The translations under genes and the position numbers were made by a program. A stretch of 64,000 nt of DNA from DUZB01 sp963747555 (lineage in GTDB: Bacteria; Desulfobacterota; DSM-4660; Desulfatiglandales; Desulfatiglandaceae). The notes beneath the pieces were generated by a model. It was not told the origin of the DNA. It saw nothing but the letters and a program-made list of their open reading frames with translations, and ran no database searches. The DNA is taken from assembly GCA_963747555.1 (NCBI GenBank), contig CAVVFZ010000021.1, positions 186,001 through 250,000 of the forward strand. Direction: 5' to 3'. This document shows positions 23,311 to 32,101 of this stretch, piece by piece (position 1 is the stretch's first letter; the number at the start of each line of letters is the position of its first letter).

Positions 23311-24435
23311 TTACTGCGCCGGGATGGTGATCAATGGCAGTGGCTCCGTGCTGCCGGTCTCTGCCAGGGTAAAGAAAAACATGATTGCGGTGAGCGCGCG
23401 TTTCGTTTTTAAGTCGCCTTCGTTCACCCAGAACCAGTAGCCTCGGTAGCGGACGACGGCGAAGACGTCCTCGGGTCTGTCCCTGCCGCTGTGAATGGTC
23501 ACGTGTTGTCGGCGGCCTTCCTCCGCGGGGGCATTTCCAAAGAAAGGCAAGGCGCTGTGATCCTCCAAATGGGCATCCGGCACATCCACGTAGCTCGCGA
23601 AGGCCTGCATGATTTGGAGCATGGAGCGGCTGTTCACGGCGAGTTCATTGTCGCCCCCGCTCACCGGCGAATAGGTGAGAATGAATTTTTGCGTGTCGGG
23701 CGCAAGTTTTAGCAGCCGCCGGATTTCGGCCCCCTTTCGGGCGATTTCGGGGGTTACGTTATCCCGCTTGAAGAACACCACCCCGGTTGAGCCTTTGACC
23801 TTGTCCTGCTCCACGCGCATCCCGAACGCTCCCGCCGCCTGCACCTCGCGCATCAACTCCAGCGCGCGGAGAAACTCCGGGTCCGCCTCCCGGACTCCGC
23901 CGGCGGTGGCCGAGCGGTTTCGCACCCCGTTGAGCGACTCGACGGTCAGGCCCAGGATGAAGTCCGCTGAGTAGCCGGTCTGCAGCATGAAAAAGATATT
24001 GTTGGGATCAATGGGCGTGATCAGGCCGCGTAGGAACTTTTCGCCGGTCGTAGGGACGTAAGTGATGGTAGGCCGGTCGGTGTAGACGGCCTGCCCCCCG
24101 ATGGAGGCAAAGTTTCCCTGCACGGCCTTCTCGGAGGAGAGCGTGCCGTTGACACTTACACCCGTTTGCATGGAGTAACCGGCGACGATGGACCCCACGT
24201 CCACAAACACCGGCAAGTCCAGGTAGCGAAGCTTGACGATGTTGAGAAGCGTCTGCTGCTTCCACGAGTCGGCGATGGCCGAGCTGTAGTCAAAACGGTC
24301 CATCACAACGGTATCGGGACCAAGATGGGTGCAACCGGCGGCCGCCAGCACGAACAACAAGGAGAAGAGAAAAGTGGGCAACTGCTTACCCTGAAAGATT
24401 TTCCCGGCATCTCCGGGTTTTGATATCGCGCTCAT
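23311..24435 (-). CDS. Conserved lipoprotein of unknown function
   Basis: About 374 residues with a signal peptide ending in lipobox LAAAGC, so probably an outer-membrane or periplasmic lipoprotein. Distinct segments include DRFDYSSAIADSWKQQTLL, LPVFVDVGSIVAGYS and VPTTGEKFLRGLITP. I do not recognise a characterised family. The start at 24435 (MSAISKPGD) has GAGGAT about 8 nt upstream; an ATG 9 bp earlier is also possible. The frame is intact, flanked on both sides by frameshifted genes. About 90 bp separate it from the GH63 gene and about 85 bp from the flavoprotein gene. Confidence 0.7.
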   Translation of the reverse strand: MSAISKPGDAGKIFQGKQLPTFLFSLLFVLAAAGCTHLGPDTVVMDRFDYSSAIADSWKQQTLLNIVKLRYLDLPVFVDVGSIVAGYSMQTGVSVNGTLSSEKAVQGNFASIGGQAVYTDRPTITYVPTTGEKFLRGLITPIDPNNIFFMLQTGYSADFILGLTVESLNGVRNRSATAGGVREADPEFLRALELMREVQAAGAFGMRVEQDKVKGSTGVVFFKRDNVTPEIARKGAEIRRLLKLAPDTQKFILTYSPVSGGDNELAVNSRSMLQIMQAFASYVDVPDAHLEDHSALPFFGNAPAEEGRRQHVTIHSGRDRPEDVFAVVRYRGYWFWVNEGDLKTKRALTAIMFFFTLAETGSTEPLPLITIPAQ

Positions 24436-24519
24436 AGGATTCATCCTCTATTTATGACGTACCGCATTCGTGGGGAATAGGTTCTCCGTGATGAATATCC
24501 CTACCGCGGTCGAGTTCTT

Positions 24520-26227
24520 TCAATAGATCAATTCAGCCAAAGAGAACATGGCGCGTGACAGCATACCGCCCGATATATTTCGGGCTTTGAAACCGTTCTG
24601 CAAAAGGATGCGCGTGGCGTAATAAGCGCGTTGGGCGGAACGGCAGATGACGAGGATGTCTCGCTCACGCGGGAGTTCGCCCAGGCGCGAGCGGAGCTGC
24701 CCCAAGGGGATGTTCACCGCACCCGGCACACTCTCCACCGCCAACTCCACCGGCTCGCGCACGTCCAGGAGGAAGGCATTCTCGACGCAATCCCAGTGAC
24801 AAAGCGGCATGTCGGCCCGCAAAACATTTCCGGCGACCATTCCCGGCGAAGTTGACCGGATCCTTTGCACTGCCGAACTGGGGCGCATAGCACAGCTCGG
24901 TTTCTTCGAGATCGTAAATCGTCGCTTTCATCTGAATGGCCATGGCGAGAGCGCTGATCCGCTTGTCCACCGCCGGTCCGTCCTCGCCAAGGGCCTGAGC
25001 CCCCAGGACGCGTCCGTCGGATTTCCGGAAAATGAGCTTCAACCCTAACATCTTGGCGCCCGGATAGTATCCCGCGTGGGAATTGGGGAACAGGTAGACC
25101 TTCTCGAAGTCCTGGTCGCCAATTTTCTTGAGGGTTTTCTCGCTGACGCCGGTCCAGGCGGCGGCGCCCCCGAACAGGCCGATGATGGCGGTTCCCTGGG
25201 TGCCGCGGTAACGGGAATCGCGCCCGGCAATCACATCGGCCGCGATCCGGCCCTGCCGGTTTGCGGGTCCTGCTAACGCCACGAGACTCCACTCTCCGGT
25301 CACGAAGTCCTTGACTTCGATGGCATCGCCCACGGCAAAGATATCCGGGTCGCTCGTGCGCATCCGGTCGTCCACGCGAATTCCCCCGCATTGGCCGATC
25401 TCGAGGCCGGCCGTCCTCGCAAGCGTCGTGTCCGGCCGCACGCCGATGGCAAGGATCACGATTTCTCCCCGGTACGTTTTGCCGGAGATCGTCTTGACCT
25501 CGATCGACCCGCCTTCCAACTGCTCGAATCCGACCACGCCGTCCTTGAGTGCAAGGTGGACGCCGTGTCTCTCCATATGGCCCTCCACAAGGCGCGCCAT
25601 CTCCGGGTCCATGGGACCCAGAACATGATCCGGCTTCTGGATGAGGGTCACGTCGAATCCGGCATGGATCAGATTTTCCGCGGTCTCGAGACCGATGAAC
25701 CCGCCGCCCACCACGACCGCGCGCCGCACCGGCTTCACCATCTGGATGCCGGAGTAGTTATACATTCCCGTCAGAAACGTCGTGCCGCGTTCGATCCATT
25801 CACGTATCGTTCGCGCGTCCGGCACGGTCCGCACATGAAAGATTCCCGGCAGATCGATTCCGGGCAGGGGCGGATGGAACGATGGCGCCCCGGGCGACAG
25901 CACCAGCTTATCGTAGGACTCGGTCGTGACCTCGCCCGTCGTGCCATTACGCAGGTCCACGGTCTTTTTCTTCGGCGAAATGGAGATCGCCTCACAGTTG
26001 GTCCGCACGTTGATCGCGAAGTGCTCGCGGAACAACTGCTCGCTCGCTACCAGGAGGCTCGATTCTTTCACGATCACGCCCCCCACATGGTACGGCAACC
26101 CGCAGTTCGCGTACGAGACATAGGGACCGCGCTCCACCATGAGGATTTCCGCCTTTTCATCCAACCTGCGCAGACGCGCCGCACACGATGCGCCTCCCGC
26201 CACTCCGCCAACGATGATCACTTTCAT
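24520..26227 (-). CDS. CoA-disulfide reductase/NADH oxidase-like flavoprotein with C-terminal rhodanese domain (one frameshift)
   Basis: A pyridine-nucleotide-disulfide oxidoreductase. MKVIIVGGVAGGASCAARL is the FAD motif, YVSYANCGLPY carries the single redox Cys of the CoADR class, VVVGGGFIGLETAENL binds NAD(P)H, and DPDIFAVGDAIEV is the second FAD motif. After DPVNFAG the frame shifts near 24845. The other frame gives a rhodanese domain: NAFLLDVREPVELAVESVPG, then VICRSAQRAYYATRIL with the active-site Cys. This two-domain CoADR-rhodanese arrangement is known and is linked to polysulfide or persulfide reduction. It suits a sulfur-metabolising anaerobe. A GGAGGGG ribosome-binding site precedes the ATG. 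Confidence 0.88.
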
Positions 26228-26261
26228 TCGTATCCCCTCCTCATTGAGTTGGTTTTCTGTT

Positions 26262-26672
26262 TCAGGACAGCAGATTGAAATCGACACACATCGGAGAAAC
26301 ATATTTGCAGCCCTGCAGCACTTCGCGAATGGCCGGAATCAAATCGATCACCGCTCTGGGCTTTAAAACAAAGCCTTCAACGCCCGCGGCCATCACATCA
26401 TCCAGCACTGTTTTTTCATCCTGAAAGCTTAGAATAATGACTTTTATTTCGGGAAAATTTGTTTTGAGCGCCCAAGCAATGTTTGTTTCGGATAAAGTTG
26501 GGAGTGAGAGATCCGCCACTACCACATCGGGGCTGACATTTTGCAAGGCATGATTGAGCGAAATCTCGTCGGATACCATCAGAACCGTCTCGATCTCATC
26601 TTCAAGAAGACGACGAATCCCCGCCAGCATATTGGAATGTTTATCGGCTAAAATGATGCATCCTTGTCGCAT
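26262..26672 (-). CDS. Stand-alone response-regulator receiver domain
   Basis: 136 residues covering just a CheY-like fold: acidic residues near the N-terminus (IILADKHSN), phospho-acceptor Asp in VVVADLSLP, conserved Ser/Thr position in IILSFQDEK, and Lys in FVLKPRA. There is no output domain. The sequence resembles the receiver half of the NarL-type regulator at 27904, including the C-terminal CKYVSP compared with TYVTP, so it may be a truncated paralogue. It begins 35 bp upstream of the flavoprotein gene. Confidence 0.85.
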   Translation of the reverse strand: MRQGCIILADKHSNMLAGIRRLLEDEIETVLMVSDEISLNHALQNVSPDVVVADLSLPTLSETNIAWALKTNFPEIKVIILSFQDEKTVLDDVMAAGVEGFVLKPRAVIDLIPAIREVLQGCKYVSPMCVDFNLLS

Positions 26673-26790
26673 GGTTATTCCCTTCCGGGTCTTCCCTTGA
26701 TGAGGGTTCTTAAGGATTCTGGATTTTTTCAGGTTAGCTTAGCGGAAGGCGGGTAATCGGACAACTCGGGAAATTACTGGTATTGGAAAG

Positions 26791-26821
26791 AAAATTTACC
26801 AGGCTGTTACCTGGTAATTTT
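26791..26821. terminator. Hairpin, probable bidirectional terminator (copy 1)
   Basis: AAAATTTACCAGG and CCTGGTAATTTT form an almost perfect inverted repeat (one bulged T) around a 6-nt loop. A near-identical hairpin with the same flanking GGAAAGAAAA lies at 27866-27896. On the minus strand the stem is followed by a T-rich stretch, as expected of an intrinsic terminator. Confidence 0.6.
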
Positions 26822-26975
26822 ACGGGGTCTCTCCTTTCAAGCTGCTTATTGAAATCAGGCTATAATCAAAGATGTTTTTGCTAAGAATCGGGTTTCATCG
26901 CCCATAGGTATCAGGTGTCGGGTGTCAGTGGATAAGATATTATAGCGGGGTTCAATAAATGGAGGTGCTGTATTC

Positions 26976-26993
26976 CTGAAACCTGAACACTGA
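26976..26993. repeat. 18-nt dispersed repeat, copy at 26976
   Basis: CTGAAACCTGAACACTGA occurs here on the plus strand and again on the minus strand at 23288-23305. Here it also pairs partly with CAGGTGTCGGGTGTCAGT at about 26918-26936, forming an imperfect inverted repeat. Both copies are intergenic. Confidence 0.6.
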
Positions 26994-27033
26994 CACCTGA
27001 AAGCCAATAAAACTGAAAGTATTTTTTCCAATT

Positions 27034-27441
27034 TTAGGTCTGGGTTGTTAAAATGCGAATGGCATTTTCCCGGGCCAACCGTTGAAGGCCTTCATCCAGT
27101 GTAAGGATAGCGCCGCTGGTGCGCCGCGCCAGAACCAGAAAAAACATGTCGTAAACAGGTTTTTTAACAAGGCAGGCCAAGGCGAAGGCTTCTCGGTACA
27201 TCTCGCGTTCATGAACAAAATCGTCGATCAACTGTATAGCCCGATCCAGTCCAGTCTCACATTGTTCAATCGGAACATTCGAAAACTGGTGGTATTTCCA
27301 GAAAACATTCGTTATCTCGGAAATATACAGAGTAGGAGCAATCACCCATTCCGCTTCAGCTACCCAGCTCCCCATTTCCGCGGCGCGACCTCGTGCCAGA
27401 ACGATTTCCGCGCCGGCGCTTGTGTCCAGTACCAGAATCAT
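27034..27441 (-). CDS. PIN-domain toxin (VapC/FitB-like)
   Basis: 135 residues with the four acidic positions of a PIN ribonuclease: Asp6 in MILVLDTSA, Glu in ISEITNVFWK, Asp in PVYDMFFLVLAR and Asp in ILTLDEGL. It presumably cleaves RNA when free of its antitoxin. The start overlaps the antitoxin stop by 4 bp (ATGA), the usual coupling of such pairs. The pair lies between two copies of the same terminator-like hairpin. Confidence 0.88.
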   Translation of the reverse strand: MILVLDTSAGAEIVLARGRAAEMGSWVAEAEWVIAPTLYISEITNVFWKYHQFSNVPIEQCETGLDRAIQLIDDFVHEREMYREAFALACLVKKPVYDMFFLVLARRTSGAILTLDEGLQRLARENAIRILTTQT

Positions 27442-27689
27442 CTCTGCTCCCTGTCTTCCCTGACCATCGTTGCAGGATCGGGAAGTTGATCCGTTCCACC
27501 CAAAGGGGGACTTGATAATACTGTTTCAACGATATTGCGACGGCGTTCGCGGGTATCCTGCTCAAAATCGAGAGCCCTTTTCAACTCCATGATTGCCTGG
27601 TTGGATAGGCTTCGGAACTCTTTTCGCGCATTTTCCTGGAGCCTGTAGTACAACCCTTCCGGCAAGTTTCTGACCTGAAGTGACGGCAT
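27438..27689 (-). CDS. FitA-like ribbon-helix-helix antitoxin
   Basis: 83 residues. The N-terminal half (MPSLQVRNLPEGLYYRLQ, then SLSNQAIMELKRAL) fits an Arc/FitA ribbon-helix-helix DNA-binding domain. The rest (DFEQDTRERRRNIVETV and a short tail) is the toxin-binding arm. It should neutralise the downstream PIN toxin and repress its own promoter. No operator is obvious in the 200 bp upstream. Confidence 0.85.
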   Translation of the reverse strand: MPSLQVRNLPEGLYYRLQENARKEFRSLSNQAIMELKRALDFEQDTRERRRNIVETVLSSPPLGGTDQLPDPATMVREDREQR

Positions 27690-27865
27690 CTTTTCCTCCT
27701 CTGTTTTGCGGCAAGATTTGCCGGTGTGTGGTTTATTCTCTTCACATTAACGCAAAAGTCATTACTGAGCAAGCATTTTGCATGCATTCAAATCGTAAAA
27801 CTGGGGCACATTGGCTTGGAACGTGATACGCAAATCAATTGAGAATAGCCCATAATATGGGAAAG

Positions 27866-27896
27866 AAAATTTACCAGTCTGTTGCCTGGTAATTTT
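27866..27896. terminator. Hairpin, probable bidirectional terminator (copy 2)
   Basis: AAAATTTACCAG and CTGGTAATTTT form the second copy of the hairpin at 26791, 8 bp beyond the stop of the NarL-type regulator. On the minus strand it is followed by a T-rich run, so it probably ends the kinase/regulator transcript. Confidence 0.65.
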
Positions 27897-27903
27897 ACGA
27901 GGG

Positions 27904-28545
27904 TTATACGGAGATGATACCGTGTCTCACGGCATACTGGACCAATTCGGCGCTGGTTTTAATGTTGAGCTGTTGCATCATCCGGTACTTGTGGAACTCA
28001 ACGGTCCTGGTTGAGATATCCAGAATGGATGCGATTTCCTTGCCGGACTTCCCTTCCGCCAGGAGTTGTAGAATCTCCCGCTGCCTGGGGCTGATTTTCC
28101 GAAATAAATCCTTTTCAGGTGAATCCCCTTTCTGATAGGTGCGGATAAGATCTCCCGCAATCAGTGGGGTGACGTAGGTTCGTCCTTTCATTGCTTCATG
28201 GATGGCCGTAATCAATTCGGATGGCGCCGAGTGCTTCAAGACGAAACCCGAAGCGCCGGCCTCAAAGGCATTCGCCGCATAGGTGGCGTCCGGGTGCATG
28301 GTTAAAAACACGATTTTAATATTTTCATCGGCTTTCTTTATCTGCCGGGCCGCTTCAATGCCATTGAGTTCGGGCATGGAGATATCCGCCACAATCACAT
28401 CAGGGTGGAGTGTGACAGCTTTCTGCACGAGGGCTCGTCCATCCCCCACACTTCCTACAACATCAAACTCGTCCGCCAGAAGGCTCTTCAAGCCATGGAG
28501 CACGATATGATGATCATCCGCCAATAGAACGCGCGGTTTTTTCAT
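27904..28545 (-). CDS. NarL/FixJ-family response regulator
   Basis: 213 residues. The receiver domain (about 1-120) has VLLADDHHIV, phospho-acceptor Asp in VIVADISMPELNG, Thr in VFLTMHPD and Lys in FVLKHSA. The LuxR-type helix-turn-helix (about 150-210) has ISPRQREILQLLAEGKSGKE and ISTRTVEFHKYRMMQQLNI. The start overlaps the end of the sensor kinase by 32 bp, so the two form a translationally coupled two-component pair. Confidence 0.93.
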   Translation of the reverse strand: MKKPRVLLADDHHIVLHGLKSLLADEFDVVGSVGDGRALVQKAVTLHPDVIVADISMPELNGIEAARQIKKADENIKIVFLTMHPDATYAANAFEAGASGFVLKHSAPSELITAIHEAMKGRTYVTPLIAGDLIRTYQKGDSPEKDLFRKISPRQREILQLLAEGKSGKEIASILDISTRTVEFHKYRMMQQLNIKTSAELVQYAVRHGIISV

Positions 28546-30721
28546 TTTCCCTCCCTGGTAAAGGCACCCTAAGAGTGATCACCGTTCCCTTTTCCGGCTG
28601 GGATTGAATGGAAAAATCCCCATGGATAAGTTTCGCCCGTTCGCGCATACTCGATAATCCCAGACCCGGGTTTTCCTTTACTTCCACCCAATCAAATCCG
28701 ATGCCGTCATCCTGAATGGATAGAAAGACGTTATGATCGATGCCCTTTAAAGAAACGACTATGTGCTCCGCACAGGCATGCTTGGAAATGTTCCTCAGCC
28801 CCTCCTGGATAATCCGATACAGGGAGAGGGAAACATTCTTCGCGATGCGCCTTGGGATATTCTCATGGTTAAAAATGACTTCAATCCCTTCCCTTTTGGA
28901 AAAGCCGGCGCATTCCGATTCCACCGCCTTGATCAACCCCAGATCATCCAGGATGGACGGGTGAAGCTGGCGCGAGAGGGTGTGGACGTCTTGAGAAATG
29001 TTAACAATAGCGTTTTTCATCTCACGAAGCGCTTCCCGAACAGAGGCCGGCAGATCCATCAACTGCAGATCTAATCGTCCGATATCGATGGCAAAAACCG
29101 CCAAACGTTGCGCCAAATCATCATGGAGCTCACGGGCCAGGCGTCTCCGCTCCTCCTCCTGAGCGTGAATCAGTCTCCCGGCAAGCCCTCGGAGATCCCT
29201 TTCATTTTCTCTCAGTATCCTCTCCCCTTCTTGAGATTTCTCCTCCGCCTGCTTGCGCAGCAGGGCACTTACAAAGATCTCCCCCAGCAGGCGCAGCCGC
29301 GGAAAAAGTTCCTCCGGCCAGCCCCTCTCTCTCTTCAAGGAATTGACATTAATAATATAGTCAACGGACTCGCCCATCAGGATGGGGATGTCCACAAAGG
29401 ATTGAATGCCCCATTCCATGCATGTTTGCCTGTCTACGTTCGCCTCGACCGGCAGATCATCCAGCCTCGAAACAGATACCACTTCGTGCTTTTCAGCCAG
29501 TTTTTCGTAGACCCATGGGTAAAGGGATATGGGCAGTTCGACCCCTTCGGGGACGGGCGGAACATTACCCGAGGAGGCAATGTGGGTGATCCGCCATGAG
29601 GTCTTATCCAGTAATAACCGAAGCAACCCGCAGCGGTCGACCTGGAAGAATTCGAGAACCTGTCTCAGTCCGTCCTCAATCCCGGCGTCCACCTGATCAG
29701 GAGGCATGTTCACGAACCTGCGGGACAGGCCCGACAGCAAATGCTCGAACTGCAGGCGCTCTTTCAGGGCCTCCTCAGCCTGCTTCCTCTCTGTGATGTC
29801 AACGGACACGCCCATCAAACGAACCGGTTTTCCCGCTGATCCAAGAGCCCGTTGCCCGCGAGCGACTATCCAACGGATGCTTCCGCCCGGGAGTACAATC
29901 CGGTAATCGCACAGGAGGTTTTCTCCTGACTCAAGTACCTGCCGTACCTCCTGGTGGACCCGCTCACGATCCTCCGGATGGATTACCTTTAAAAACCGTT
30001 CATAATTCAGCTTTTCATCCGGGGCGAAATGAAATAGCTCCCGGGTTTTTTCCGAACCCCAGACCTCGCCGGTTTCAATCTCCATGATCCACAGACCCGC
30101 TCCCGCGGCATTTGTCGCCACGCTGAGCTTTGCCTCGCTTTCGCGCAAGGCCTGTTCGGCCTGCCTGCGGGCGAGGGCGTTGGCAAACACCTGCGCGATA
30201 AGCTTGAACCCCGTCACTACCGTCTCCGGCCAGTCTCTCTCTTCGCCCATGACAGCAAAGGTCAGCAGGCCAAATACCGGTCCTTCCCCAGTTGACAATG
30301 GAACGATCACTGTGGAAGCGGTGCCGTATGAGACAAAATTCTCCCTGTCACGATCTGCTTCTGATGGAAGGTCGGCAATTTTCGAAATGGTAAGCGTTTC
30401 CCCGTTCAGGATCTTCTCTGCCGCCCATGGGAAGAAATCCCTCACATTCATTCGCTCAGCAGGTGGACGGCTTCCCGGTGGCTGGTGAATATGTGTCAGC
30501 AGCATCGTATCGGACTCTTGTTCAGGGACTTGCCAAAGTGTGGAACGGTCAAGGGCGAGGGATTCGCAGATACGGCGCTGGGCGTCTTCGATTTCGCTGT
30601 CTATACGGTCAGCCGGCAGGTTGATAAAATGCGCGGAAAGTTCGGCCAGGAGCGTCTCAAACTGCAGCCGTTTCTTCAGATTCTCCTCTTCCGCAATCAG
30701 ATTTTCCTTTGCTTTTGCCAT
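28514..30721 (-). CDS. GAF/PAS/GAF sensor histidine kinase (NarX/DegS-like HisKA_3)
   Basis: 735 residues, no transmembrane helix seen, so probably a soluble sensor. Order: GAF-like domain (about 20-190), PAS with PAC (about 200-320, ending PVRLMGVSVDITERKQAEE), second GAF-like domain (about 330-490), then HisKA_3 with phospho-acceptor His in EEERRRLARELHDDLAQRL, and an HATPase domain with DDGIGFDW and GLGLSSMRERA. The two GAF-type domains share the phrase LPADRID/MPPDQVD, suggesting an internal duplication. Its partner is the overlapping NarL-type regulator. Confidence 0.9.
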   Translation of the reverse strand: MAKAKENLIAEEENLKKRLQFETLLAELSAHFINLPADRIDSEIEDAQRRICESLALDRSTLWQVPEQESDTMLLTHIHQPPGSRPPAERMNVRDFFPWAAEKILNGETLTISKIADLPSEADRDRENFVSYGTASTVIVPLSTGEGPVFGLLTFAVMGEERDWPETVVTGFKLIAQVFANALARRQAEQALRESEAKLSVATNAAGAGLWIMEIETGEVWGSEKTRELFHFAPDEKLNYERFLKVIHPEDRERVHQEVRQVLESGENLLCDYRIVLPGGSIRWIVARGQRALGSAGKPVRLMGVSVDITERKQAEEALKERLQFEHLLSGLSRRFVNMPPDQVDAGIEDGLRQVLEFFQVDRCGLLRLLLDKTSWRITHIASSGNVPPVPEGVELPISLYPWVYEKLAEKHEVVSVSRLDDLPVEANVDRQTCMEWGIQSFVDIPILMGESVDYIINVNSLKRERGWPEELFPRLRLLGEIFVSALLRKQAEEKSQEGERILRENERDLRGLAGRLIHAQEEERRRLARELHDDLAQRLAVFAIDIGRLDLQLMDLPASVREALREMKNAIVNISQDVHTLSRQLHPSILDDLGLIKAVESECAGFSKREGIEVIFNHENIPRRIAKNVSLSLYRIIQEGLRNISKHACAEHIVVSLKGIDHNVFLSIQDDGIGFDWVEVKENPGLGLSSMRERAKLIHGDFSIQSQPEKGTVITLRVPLPGRENEKTARSIGG

Positions 30722-31035
30722 ATAGATTTACTACCACATTGACTCCAAATCAGCAAACCACAAAATCTGGTGACGGTCAGTTTTTCCTCAGGGATTACGG
30801 CACAATTCACATCCCTTTTCAGATTCGTGTATTTCAGCCACAACCCCATATGAGGATCTCAAACTGTGAATGAAATAGTCGCGGCTCTCAGAAACTCAGT
30901 GTTGTGACAGTTGAGTAAAAATATGTTGAGCTAAAAAACATGTAATACGATATCACAAGACACAAGATTCGCATTTTCAACCGAAAAAATTCCGTAAACG
31001 ACACCAATTATACGCTCCCATTAGCGCCAGTAGAT
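30722..31035. other. Intergenic region between the sensor kinase and HicA
   Basis: About 310 AT-rich bases between divergent genes. It should carry the promoter of the kinase operon on the minus strand. I see no repeat, hairpin with T-run, or coding sequence. Confidence 0.4.
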
Positions 31036-31042
31036 TTGTGTC

Positions 31043-31070
31043 TTGACACTGACACCAATAGTGGTATCAT
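31043..31070 (+). promoter_or_regulatory. hicA promoter with overlapping operator
   Basis: A perfect -35 TTGACA at 31043-31048, 16 nt, then TATCAT at 31065-31070. Between and over them lies an inverted repeat TGACACCA-ATAG-TGGTATCA (31050-31069, one mismatch). The HicA ATG follows 8 nt after the -10, so the leader is very short or absent. The palindrome is a good candidate for HicB autorepression. Confidence 0.65.
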
Positions 31071-31077
31071 ATACTTT

Positions 31078-31326
31078 ATGGCCGACATTCAAAAAATATT
31101 GGCAAAGATGAGGCTAAGCCCTTTTAATGTAGGGATTGGAGATGTATGCAAAGTTTGTGATCATTATTTTGGAGAAGCAAGGCAAAAAAGAACAAGCCAC
31201 CGGATCTATAAGGTAAAGTGGATTTACCCTCCATTGATAAATGTTCAAAATTTCAAAGGCAAAGCCAAAGACTATCAGGTAAGACAAGTTTTGGATGCCA
31301 TTGATAAATTGGAGGAAGAAAAATGA
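31078..31326 (+). CDS. hicA: HicA-family toxin
   Basis: 82 residues starting MADIQKILAKMRLSPFNVG. The segment VCDHYFGEARQKRTSHRIYK carries the His of the HicA double-stranded-RNA-binding-like fold, and KGKAKDYQVRQVLDAIDKLE is the typical C-terminal helix. HicA toxins cleave mRNA. The ATG at 31078 is preferred over upstream non-ATG starts because it follows the promoter and matches family starts. The stop overlaps the antitoxin start by 4 bp. Confidence 0.85.
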   Translation: MADIQKILAKMRLSPFNVGIGDVCKVCDHYFGEARQKRTSHRIYKVKWIYPPLINVQNFKGKAKDYQVRQVLDAIDKLEEEK

Positions 31327-31652
31327 CGTTAAAAAACGACAAGTATTCTTACCGAGTAATATGGTCAGATAAGGACGACGAGTACTTGGGACTTTGTGCG
31401 GAATTTCCTAATTTGAGTTGGCTGGCTGGAACGCCTGAGGCCGCACTCAAAGGCATCCGAAGGGCTGTTGCCGAGGGTATAAAAATTATGGAGGCCGATG
31501 GCGACTCTATTCCAGAGCCTTTATCCAATAAAAAATATAGCGGCAAATTCTCCGTGCGTATTCCCCCGGAAATCCATAGAAATTTAGCAATCCAAGCCGC
31601 CGAAGAGGGTGTAAGTCTAAACCGGCTTATTAGTGCGAAACTGACCAGATGA
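31323..31652 (+). CDS. hicB: HicB-family antitoxin
   Basis: 109 residues. The N-terminal HicB fold (YSYRVIWSDKDDEYLGLCAE, then SWLAGTPEAALKGI) is a degenerate RNase H-like domain. The C-terminal part (FSVRIPPEIHRNLAIQAAEE, LNRLISAKL) is a ribbon-helix-helix DNA-binding domain. It should bind HicA and repress the operon through the palindrome at 31050-31069. Confidence 0.88.
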   Translation: MTLKNDKYSYRVIWSDKDDEYLGLCAEFPNLSWLAGTPEAALKGIRRAVAEGIKIMEADGDSIPEPLSNKKYSGKFSVRIPPEIHRNLAIQAAEEGVSLNRLISAKLTR

Positions 31653-31724
31653 AGGCTTCACAACACCGAAGCCATGCGATGGTCAGAAATTACATTGAGG
31701 CGAGCAGAACCCTATGAATTACGT

Positions 31725-31844
31725 TCAGCTTTCGCCGCCTGTCCCTATATACCTATCTTTGATTAACTCCATCACCCTGCGTGACAAATTTTGAGGATGC
31801 ATGTACCACCATACCCACGTATGCGTATCGAGCAGATATTTCAT
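31725..31844 (-). pseudogene. Truncated PIN-domain toxin (VapC-like N-terminus)
   Basis: Starts MKYLLDTHTWVWWYMHPQNL, the canonical beginning of a VapC-type PIN toxin with its first Asp. It runs on only to residue 39 before a stop after unrelated sequence (YIGTGGES). The ATG overlaps the antitoxin stop (AAATGA). The catalytic core is gone, so the toxin is dead while its antitoxin gene is intact. Confidence 0.75.
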
Positions 31845-32074
31845 TTGCAGGCATCCCACATATCCTCACCAAGAGGGGTTACAATGTCTTTTTCGAAAAC
31901 AAGATAACCCGCAAGCTTACCCGGTTTAGAATTCATTTCCGAGCTGCGATAGGGAATAACCCGGACAAGAGGTTTGCCCCGTTTTGTTACAATAATCCCC
32001 ACTTGTGATTTAGCGACTTGATCTAATATCTTCAGTGCGTGCTCCTTGAATTGGCTTATGCCCATGCTTTCCAT
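31841..32074 (-). CDS. Phd/YefM-family antitoxin
   Basis: 77 residues from the ATG at 32074 behind a strong GGAGGG site: MESMGISQFKEHALKILDQV and IIVTKRGKPLVRVIPYRSSE match the Phd/YefM DNA-binding N-terminus. The C-terminal tail (KLAGYLVFEKDIVTPLGEDM) is the toxin-binding region typical of antitoxins paired with PIN toxins. Its toxin partner survives only as a 39-residue stub. Confidence 0.85.
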   Translation of the reverse strand: MESMGISQFKEHALKILDQVAKSQVGIIVTKRGKPLVRVIPYRSSEMNSKPGKLAGYLVFEKDIVTPLGEDMWDACK

Positions 32075-32101
32075 GAAATCGCCCTCCTCTCTGATGGATA
32101 G

